Source of the DNA: Kuschelorhynchus macadamiae
Lineage: Eukaryota > Arthropoda > Insecta > Coleoptera > Curculionidae
NCBI GenBank assembly: GCA_030620095.1
Contig: JAUTXW010000951.1
Span: 40,259 to 104,258, forward strand
DNA: 64,000 bases
Direction of reading: 5' to 3'
A model generated the notes under the pieces. It was not told the origin of the DNA and searched no databases. It saw only the letters and a program-made list of their open reading frames with translations. The position numbers were made by a program, and so were the translations under genes. Every line of letters starts with the position of its first letter. The first letter of the stretch is position 1. Positions 57,124-64,000 of this stretch are shown in pieces.

Positions 57124-58324
57124 TTAACCACTTTTCACCATCGGATTTTCCCTGTGTGGGCGGCGTCGGAGATGAAGAAAATGGTTTACAACCACTCCTT
57201 TACCCCATAGATCAGGTGACATAATAGTTTGTTTTGCATCTGCTGGTACTTCTAATTTGAGGCTGCTTTTAAATTTATCTTTTCGTGTTTTCATCTTGAG
57301 TACTTTGCAGGTAATTTTTAGATTATCTTGGATATAGGTTTCCAGTTCTCCTTCAGTAGTTTTCGCATCTAAACCGGATAGAAAGACATAGGCTTTTTGG
57401 TTTGCCACTGTCATTTTGAAGTTATCATTTTGACCATGTATTGGTGCAGGCCTACATTGCTCAGGGTACTTCCTCCTGTCTATACTTTTTTTTACGACTT
57501 TCGTCCATTCTCCTGTGTCTATCTGTTCTTCATTCACACTGCCTGATAAAACAGATTTCTGAGTAATTTGCTTTTTGTCAATTCTCTCTGAAGTGTCAAA
57601 GTTTACCTGTGCATTTGAACTACTCTTTAGGTCATTTCCTGTGTTACAGTTGTCAACCACGTCCGTTGCGGCCGGAGTTGCTCTGAGTTGCTCCAATCTG
57701 TTCCTTTTTTCCACGGATGTACTTGGCTTGTCTTCTTGTGCTAAGTATCCGTTCGTCGGAGATGTATGCATGATTGCGAACGAACTTTTTACCGTTTTTT
57801 CCGATATTGACTGATTTTCCGTTATATTTATTTTCGATATACCCTATTTTTTGATTCTGTATGCAGACATTTTCTTTTATGGCCTCGTTTTTCTTTTGTA
57901 GCTCGATTTCATTTTCGGTTACATCTGTCGTATTTTTGACATTTACGATGCATAATTTCTCCAAAATCGATTTTTCCATTTGTTCCATTTTTTTGTATAC
58001 CTGAGTAAAATTATATTCTAGGGGTTTCCTTTCCAGATCGGAGATTTTTTGCCGAAGAGTAGCAATTTCTTCCTCCTTTTTCGCCACAACTTCACTTACA
58101 GCTTTGTTTACGTCTTCCTCGCGGAATTTTTTAGCACATGGCGGACAATAAATATGATTTTTACTGCCACTAGCCACTTGTATTCCAGTAATCCTTAGTG
58201 CACATGATTGATGATACAACACTAGACATTTTACGCACTTTACACCAATTTTATCGACTTTACTTTTACAGTATTTGCATTTTTTATTCTCGACGTCTGA
58301 CGACTCGTCCTCACTAGCCGCCAT
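57124..58324 (-). CDS. CR1-group LINE ORF1 with PHD-like finger
   Basis: From ATG 58324: MAASEDESSDVENKKCKYCK begins a PHD-type zinc-binding domain (KCKYCKSKVDK, VKCVKCLVLYHQSCA, YCPPCAKKF) in about residues 14-62. A coiled coil follows (EEEIATLRQKISDLERK, KKMEQMEKSILEKL). After a frameshift at about 57790 a Ser/Thr-rich linker leads to VANQKAYVFLSGLDAKTTEG and LETYIQDNLKITCKVLKM, an RRM-like or ORF1-type fold, ending in HFLHLRRRPHRENP. ORF1 proteins bind element RNA and chaperone reverse transcription. The finger may read chromatin. Ends 27 bases before the ORF2 ATG. Confidence 0.75.
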
Positions 58325-58340
58325 CTTGATTTTATAATAT

Positions 58341-59400
58341 AAAGACAGTAAGTCTTGCAAACAGTGACAAATGCTTTGAAATTCTGGAAAAAAAGAATAA
58401 TTTCTTGGCAATCTTCTTATTAAGATACTCACAGTGCCCTTTTATTTTTTCAATTATAAAGCCAAGATACTTAAATTCGTTTACCCATTCAATATTTTCA
58501 CCTTCAATTTTCAGCTTGTAATTTTCAGTGTTGATCTTACTAATCATACAGTTACTGCCAACAATCATTGCTTTTGTTTTACTAGCATTAAGTTTGAGCT
58601 TGTTCATTGAGAAATATTCTTCGATACCCCCGAGCAACCGATTCACTCTCATAATAACCTGGTCAAGATCCCTACCATTACAGCAAATGAGTGTATCATC
58701 TGCATACAAATTTATGAACTCAATCCCCTCAACATGGTTAATATCGTTTATATATATTATGAATAGTAAAGCACCCATTACACTGCCCCGAGGAACTCCG
58801 TATTCATTTAGGATGTCAGATAACCTACTCTTTTCTAACTTAACATTTTGGGTTCGGTTTGAAAAATAGTCAGAAAACCATTTTAAAACCTTACCTCTAA
58901 TACCGTAGTAATGGAGCTTCTTTAATAATATATCCCTATCTATTGTCTCAAAGGCCCTTCGCAGATCCAAAAAAACAGCTACAATGAACACATTCTTTTC
59001 CATTAAGTACTTCCAATTTGTTACAGTAAGCTGAATTGCTGTTTCACATGAGTGACCCCTACAGAAGCCAGATTGATTTCCAAGGAAGAGATTGTTTTCG
59101 TTAAAGTAATCAATTAACTGGTCATAAACAGCCATCTCTAGAACCTTTTCTAAACAGGGTAATGTGTTTACTGGTTTGAAATTTGTTACGTTTCTTACTT
59201 CCCCTTTATTTCCCCCTTTCGGTATGGGCGTGACAGTGCTCGTCTTTAAGCTTTTAGAAAACTGGCCATGTTCAAGAGATGTATTCACAAAATTCAATAT
59301 CCTACACTCTATCGTGAAAAAAGTTTCCTTCAAAAATTTTGAATTCAGAACATTATTTGGATTATTGCACGTTTTAATGGCGATGCGAATCGGCGTTTAA
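58341..59400 (-). pseudogene. LINE reverse transcriptase, upstream part of the split element
   Basis: The minus frame from 59333 carries TSTVTPIPKGGN, NFKPVNTLPCLEKVLEM (RT block 1-2), QSGFCRGHSCETAIQLTVTN, VFLDLRRAFETIDRDILLKK, YGVPRGSVMGALLFIIYIND, NLYADDTLICC (catalytic) and FKYLGFIIEKIK, then stops at LTVF where the nested LINE begins. The frame is open for over 300 codons with the catalytic ADD intact. 5'-truncated before the RT; no endonuclease. The family differs clearly from the nested CR1-group element. Confidence 0.85.
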
Positions 59401-59449
59401 ATTTTTGCACTTGGTAAATTGAACAAATTCGAAATAGTATTAACTTTGC

Positions 59450-60090
59450 AAGATTAATATTATGATTCGATGAGACTTACTTTTCCAGTTCTGGCATCTG
59501 TAATCATCATAACACTTGGCATTGGTGTCAAGAAAACCATCATGTCATTATTGAACGGGAACAAGGGCCTTTTAGTTTTAACATGGCACGTTTTGTTTTA
59601 GAAAGACCAATAGTATATGGTATCTATGGAGAATTCTTGAAAATTTACTTGAATTATTGGACATAGTAAATCAATTAAACGATATCTACCTTCAACTAGC
59701 CACAGCTCGGATATTATTCACTCTTTTTTTGAATAATAATTTTCCCGAAAGATGGATTGGCGCTTATGGGCCGATAAGAGGTCCGGCGCGATCACCCGAT
59801 CTTTCCGTCTCAGATTTTTTATGGGCTTTTTTGCAAAATAAGATTTACAAGACTTTCCTTCGTTCTATAGAGAAACTTCGTTAAGCTGCACATTTGGCTT
59901 CTTATTTTGTTTTTGCAACGTCGTTCAATATTTGTTCTGATGCATTAAAAAGAATTAAAAAATTTTCATTCGAGAAAACGCCAACCATTTGGAATAGTTT
60001 CTGTAAGTTAAATAGAGTAATATTTTTAAATATTCAGTTTTATAACCACAGTCAACTTGTAAAATTATTATTATTTTATTAAAAATTCCA
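59450..60090 (+). pseudogene. Mariner-type transposase relic
   Basis: Traces of the first-Asp region (FDETYFSSSG, ICNHHNTWHWCQENHHVII), then FPERWIGAYGPIRGPARSPD and SVSDFLWAFLQNKIYKT, equal to the WIGRxGPIxWPxRSPDLTPLDFFLWG block with the third Asp region. The second-Asp block is lost and several stops occur. Old. Confidence 0.65.
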
Positions 60091-60575
60091 AATTGCGGGC
60101 TTATTATTTAAAATAAATATTAAATGTTACATATTGAAAAGAATAAGAAGATGTGCTCTTAGCTGCTTTAAAATATGCAGGATGCTCCAGTTATAAAAAT
60201 ACAAGTTTGTTATGTAACTCAATATTTAAGGCTCCTAGAAAAAACTATGCCATTGCATTCTACATAAAAGACTCGTTCTTACTTTTCCATTGGCTTGTAT
60301 TTAACTAAGATATGAAAGGTGCAAATGCCCCAAAAACAGGATCCCTTTACATTCAATAATAACTGAGATAGTCAGCAAAATATCGAAAATGGGACATCCT
60401 CTAGAAAAGACTTTTTAGAATACGTGAGATTTTCCCTTAAAATAGTTTGTTCCTAATAAGATATGCAACACATGTGAAAAGTTCAAAAATCAGCTAAAAA
60501 TTTTCTTTATCCTTGTAATGTGTCCAGCGGTTTATATTTAATTTAATTTTTTCTATAGGATGAAAAAACTGAAAG
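60091..60575. other. Intron before exon 7
   Basis: No gene. The acceptor of exon 7 is not the nearby TTCTATAG (60551-60558), because two in-frame TGA codons would follow; the AAAG at 60572-60575 keeps the frame open. Confidence 0.55.
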
Positions 60576-60989
60576 GAAGCAACTGCCCACATAGAGGAGG
60601 CCATCGAGGCCTGCATCAACAAATTCGCTGACAAGAAAGTGCCTAAAATTGAAGAAGAAAAGCCTCCCGAGAGCAAAATAGTTCCGGCGACGACGCCCAA
60701 GAAGCGGCACAGGTTGGAAAACTTACGTGCCGACTCTGAGGATGTATCGTGCGATACGAAACCTGCCATGGAAATTAAAACGGAGTCGACGAGCAGTGGC
60801 AATAGCAGCAGTTTCGAGGAAAAAGTCGAGAAATTAAAGTCGTCGATCACCGTGGAGTCCTACATCAACGAGTTGAAGATCAAGAGGAACTTGCTAAACC
60901 AGAAACAGGCGGAGGAAGGTGAGAAGAAGCAGGAGGTGTTGACGGAAGGGGCTCAGAAGATAAAGATTGAGACTCCCACGGTTCTTCAA
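60576..60989 (+). CDS. ash1: Host gene exon 7 (last in window)
   Basis: The acceptor GAAAG at 60575 gives phase 0 and continues exon 6 as EYEVK-EATAHIEEAIEACINKF; the donor CAA/GTAAGT is also phase 0. 138 codons, about residues 738-875. After the helix HIEEAIEACINKFADKK comes TTPKKRHRLENLRADSED (basic block), an acidic/Ser stretch, a predicted helix KLKSSITVESYINELKIKRN, and KIKIETPTVLQ at the donor. There is no stop, so the protein goes on beyond the window. AWS-SET, bromo, PHD and BAH domains expected of Ash1 are not in these exons and would have to lie downstream. Confidence 0.7.
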
Positions 60990-61489
60990 GTAAGTGTTAA
61001 TAATATTAGGCCAGTTCTGGAATATTAAATATATAATTTTTCACTTTTTACCCAATATGTTGCACCAGAGTTATGCAAAAATGTGTCAGCCAGTAGAGTA
61101 TTTTACTTTATTTGATAACAAAGCAAACAGACGAGGCAATTAATAAGTGCTATTTAAAATTGGTTGAAATTATGGAGAAATCTTTTAAAAATCGTTTTCT
61201 ATAACGTTCGCAGTGCTTCCGACGAGATAATTGTATTTATTTGTTTACAGCAATGCCATTTGCAAAATGTAGAGTTATTAAAAATAGACTACAAGAATTG
61301 TTTTTCCAGAATAGTACATTAACTTGCAATAGATTTTTTGCAGCTCCGCATTTGATATGAAGCTTGTCGTTTGTTGCTCGGTTCAAGGTGTGTTCGCATG
61401 TATTTGCTGCGAGTTGCTATTGAATAGGCCATGACGAAAATGTCACTTGGCAGTGTGGCAAAGACTCCTTGGCGTAGTATCGTGTAAGC
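60990..61489. other. Intron after exon 7
   Basis: AT-rich, nothing recognised. Confidence 0.5.
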
Positions 61490-61670
61490 ACTTTGCCGGA
61501 GTCAATGAAACTATGATGTTTGATGTGAATCTTTGCAACGTTCATATAGACTGTGATTCCCTGTTCCACAAACTTATTGATCTACACATAAAAAAGGGCG
61601 CTGGTCCTGACTTGTTACCAGCAGTGTTTGTTCTTAATTGCAGTCCATCTCTGGTATTACCTCTCGAATA
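61490..61670 (+). pseudogene. LINE scrap, region before RT motif 1
   Basis: VNLCNVHIDCDSLFHKLIDL and HIKKGAGPDLLPAVFVLNCS match the K-x-x-K-x-x-GPDxIP block that precedes the RT palm in Jockey-type LINEs. Cut off by the short ACAGGG element at 61671. Confidence 0.6.
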
Positions 61671-61862
61671 TATACAGGGTTATTCACGCAACCCGTTCAT
61701 TAAAGGTTTTTAATGATGCCATTTAAATAAAATTTCCAAATTTTGGGATTAAGGTGAGGTCAAGGGGTACGTCTGTTTTGAAGTATTTTCAACTTCCTGT
61801 CACTTCCGGTTTAACCGGAAGTTGGTATCAACTTGGTTATTTTAAATGGAACACCCTGTATT
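61671..61862. mobile_element. Short ACAGGG element (192 bp)
   Basis: Starts TATACAGGGTTATTCACGC and ends AATGGAACACCCTGTATT. It carries a perfect palindrome ACTTCCGGTT-T-AACCGGAAGT at 61802-61822. No coding sequence. Confidence 0.7.
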
Positions 61863-62515
61863 TTATGATATTTTTGGATTCTACGGAGAATTTTAGTGTT
61901 ATTTTATGTAACATGTCCTATACCTAGGTTCAAGCGTTCTTAAGATACTTGACCTTGAACCAAAAATGAGCCTTCGAGGTACCAAATTTTTAAATCTCAT
62001 ATTTTTGTAAGTTTTGAAGGTATAATTTTCATATTTTGCAGACGATCGGTAAATAATCTTAGGTTTCTATTTTTTTTTATTGAATTTGTCTATTTTTATA
62101 CAGGGTGTCCTAAATTCAGCGGCAAACATTCGCATTTTCAAAGCCGCTGAAGTCCGTTTTTTTAAATGGGACACCCTATAACTTTATGCACTGTCAAATG
62201 TAGAATTTAATTTTCTATCGAACTGTATTAAGGTTCCCTATACCTATTAGCAACCATTTTCGAAATAAACAGGTTTTTATTAAACTATCATTTCTATTTG
62301 CTAAATGCTTACACCTTCCCGTAGTAAGCCATTGAAAAACAATTGTTGTGCTTTTCTATTCAACATGACAGCTGATTTGAAATTTTTAAATTAAAATAAA
62401 ATAACACTCAAAAGCTGATATTCTCAATTTATTTTATATTCGCGGAGAATGTTACAAAATATTGGAGAGAACGTGCCATGTTTTTAATGAAAAACATCCT
62501 CATTTATCGCCAATG

Positions 62516-62595
62516 AACAAGAGAATATTGAAGAGGATTGAAACGAAATTTTTTCGTTTCGGAAAAGTTAAAGTTATAAAAAATGTAATAAATGG
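62516..62595 (+). pseudogene. Transposase N-terminus in left arm
   Basis: Reading MNKRILKRIETKFFRFGKVK followed by VIKNV, nearly the same as MNKSKFKRIETNFLRFGKVK on the minus strand in the right arm. Homology stops there; no catalytic part follows on this strand. Confidence 0.65.
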
Positions 62596-62699
62596 TTTAC
62601 ATTATTTTTAACCACATCTTCTAAGTTCGAGACTGTTCTAAACTTGTTTTAGTGAACTTAAAAATTATAGCAATCTAACAATCAACAATAAATAAATAA

Positions 62700-63669
62700 A
62701 ATAATAAAATTGAATTATAACAAATGTTCTATATGCTGTCCGTTCATTTGAAGACACATTTCAATTCTTCTTTGTACAGTTGCTGTGGCCCGTTGAATTT
62801 GTCCGTTTTCTAATTCGGCAAAAGCGGTTCGTATCCTGTCTAGTAAATCTTGTTGGTTATTTACTGGGAAGCATAGACTTTACCTGTGATAAATCCCCAT
62901 AAATAAAAGTCTAGAGGGAGTTAAATCAGGCGATCGCGGGGGCCATCTCCAAGGGCCATTGGGACCAATCCAGCGATCTTTAAAAATTCGATATAATTGG
63001 AGATAAACTACAGCGAAATTATGTGCTGGTGCCCCAACTAATTGATACCAATAATTTTGCAACTCACCGATAGCAATTTCTTCTATAAATTCAGAAACCG
63101 TCCCTCGTAGAATTTCCAAATACTTATCACTGTTTAAATTGTCTTCATAAATACAGTACCGCACCTGATCATTTAATACTATACCGAAAACATTGAAGCT
63201 AAATCTCTCTTGAGAACGCGTTTCGCGTAAAGCGCGCGGATTTTCTGCTGCCCAGAAATGTTCGTTTCTTCTATTTGTTATTCCTTCTCTAGAAAATTTC
63301 GCTTCATCGGTCCAAAATATTTTTTGAAAGGAATTGAGGGTCCTCTTGAATTTTCAAAAACATGAATTCGCAAAATTCTACTCGTCGGACGTCATCACCA
63401 GGTCTCAAGGCTTGCACGTTTTGGAAGGAATAAGGGTGCATATGATGTTCGCTCAAGATTCATTGGACAGGTGAAAAAGAAATTCCCAAATCGTTTTCTG
63501 CAGACGGTATTGAACTTTGCGGGTTTGCGTGGAAATAAGCTAATTTGTTTATTACGTTATCCTCGGCATTTGTCACTGGTTTCGGAACATTTTTTGTAAC
63601 TTTAACCTTGCCAAAACGCAAAAAGTTCGTTTCAATCCTCTTGAATTTTGACTTGTTCATTGGCGGCAA
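62700..63669 (-). pseudogene. Mariner-type transposase, frameshifted
   Basis: Minus strand: the N-terminal frame 63669-63460 (NKSKFKRIETNFLRFGKVKV, NKLAYFHANPQSSIPSAEND, a helix-turn-helix), then HMHPYSFQNVQALRPGDDVR, RVEFCEFM and remains of the first-Asp block. RYCIYEDNLNSDKYLEILRG, YWYQLVGAPAHNFAVVYLQL (second-Asp block with Asp changed to Val) and WPPRSPDLTPSRLLFMG (third-Asp block, second part altered) follow. Two of three catalytic blocks are mutated, so it is inactive. Confidence 0.7.
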
Positions 63670-64000
63670 ATCAGGGTGGTGTTCATAAACACCCGATACG
63701 TTCTCTCCAAAATTTTATAACATTCTCCATGAATATAAAATAGATTGAGAATATCAGCGTTTGAGTATTCTTCCATTTCGATTTAGAATATTTAAAAATC
63801 GAAGAAATTGTCCTTTATAAAACCCAAAATGGTTACCTATGTATAGGGAACCTTAATACAGTTCGATAGAAAACGAAATTCTACATTTGATAGTGCATTA
63901 AGTTATAGTGTGTCCCATTTAAAAAAACGGACTTTAGCGGCTTTGAAAAATTGAACGCTTTGTCATAATTTTCAGCATGTTTAAATACAACAAAAACAAC

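Larger units (their letters stand above)
54184..58340 (-). mobile_element. Near full-length CR1-group LINE nested in another LINE
   Basis: About 4.15 kb with both ORFs. The 3' side (54184-54340) holds repeated ATTTTATTC-like units and a GAATAAATC signal instead of poly(A). The 5' side starts about 17 bases before the ORF1 ATG at 58324. The flanks share only a short AAA-like duplication. It is the most complete retroelement of the window and lies between host exons 6 and 7. Confidence 0.8.
62128..63955. mobile_element. Third mariner-type transposon with long inverted arms
   Basis: Left arm about 62128-62590, right arm about 63570-63955. Shared inverted blocks include TTCAAAGCCGCT, GGGACACCCTATAA / TGTGTCCCATTT, CTGTATTAAGGTTCCCTAT and GGAGAATGTTACAAAAT. 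Both arms contain the transposase start (AATGAACAAG..., then a GATTGAAACGAA block). The outer ends are ACAGGGTGTCC-like and run close to the window edge, so the right end may be incomplete. Confidence 0.7.

Noticed and set aside
60559..60575. Exon 7 starting at the TTCTATAG acceptor (60558)
   Set aside because: The frame needed by exon 6 meets TGA at 60561 and 60570; the AAAG acceptor at 60575 keeps the frame.
60576..64000. SET domain or other catalytic methyltransferase exon in the window
   Set aside because: None of the remaining sequence shows AWS/SET motifs; the region after 60989 holds only repeats.

Overview
The window looks like an intron-rich, AT-rich piece of an arthropod (most likely insect) nuclear genome. 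Protein-coding sequence is cut into short exons with GT/AG borders. The space between exons is packed with insect-type repeats: CR1/L2-, RTE- and RNase H-type LINEs, hAT, mariner/Tc1-type, Crypton and CACT/CACAG-ended DNA transposons, and short elements ending in ACAGGGTGT. No tRNA, rRNA, CRISPR or operon structure was seen.

One host gene can be supported. It lies on the + strand and spans at least 26.1-61.0 kb. Seven exons (26136-26312, 30805-31330, 39500-39771, 48136-48769, 51749-52104, 53309-53554, 60576-60989) join with matching phases into about 875 codons without a stop. The product is a disordered, Ser/Lys-rich nuclear protein with AT-hooks in exons 2 and 4, a Ser-Gln-Glu-Lys repeat tract in exons 3-4, a His/Lys-rich basic stretch in exon 5 and conserved-looking basic motifs in exons 6-7. 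I read it as the N-terminal part of an Ash1-type histone methyltransferase whose catalytic part would lie beyond the right edge. That identity is from memory of the family, not from a search. A GC-richer block at about 11.14-11.85 kb, with a perfect TGACGTCA site and a short ATG exon with a phase-0 donor, is a candidate promoter and first exon.

Layout: 0-1.1 kb hAT remnant split by an inverted-repeat element. 2.5-4.8 kb RNase H-type LINE. 5.0-8.7 kb RTE LINE split by a CR1-type LINE with a TAGGA target duplication. 9.3-10.6 kb mariner-type remnant and a dispersed CCGCCATTTTG repeat. 11.1-11.9 kb candidate promoter. 12.4-14.6 kb CACAG-ended transposon copy A. 15.9-17.85 kb transposon with about 500-bp inverted arms. 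19.2-25.8 kb LINE, mariner and Crypton remnants. 26.9-27.65 kb Penelope-like repeat cluster with a hammerhead-like motif. 27.9-30.2 kb copy B of the CACAG transposon. 32.3-33.5 kb LINE. 33.6-35.0 kb second long-arm transposon. 35.7-39.3 kb hAT element with 8-bp target duplication. 40.2-41.8 kb two large inverted repeats. 43.3-45.5 kb copy C (CACT ends). 45.8-46.9 kb mariner-type transposase. 48.8-51.0 kb transposase fragments. 52.2-52.8 kb 140-bp tandem repeat. 53.7-59.4 kb LINE split by a nearly complete CR1-type LINE. 59.4-60.1 kb mariner-type remnant. 61.5-64.0 kb LINE scrap, an ACAGGG short element and a third long-arm transposon.

The two most interesting patterns are these. First, a three-copy transposon family has a zinc-finger N-terminus, a candidate DDE core and CACAGG or CACTRGCCGACAA ends; I can recognise the family but cannot name it. 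Second, three separate mariner-type elements have long inverted arms that run into the transposase gene, so the N-terminal DNA-binding segment is present twice in opposite orientation.
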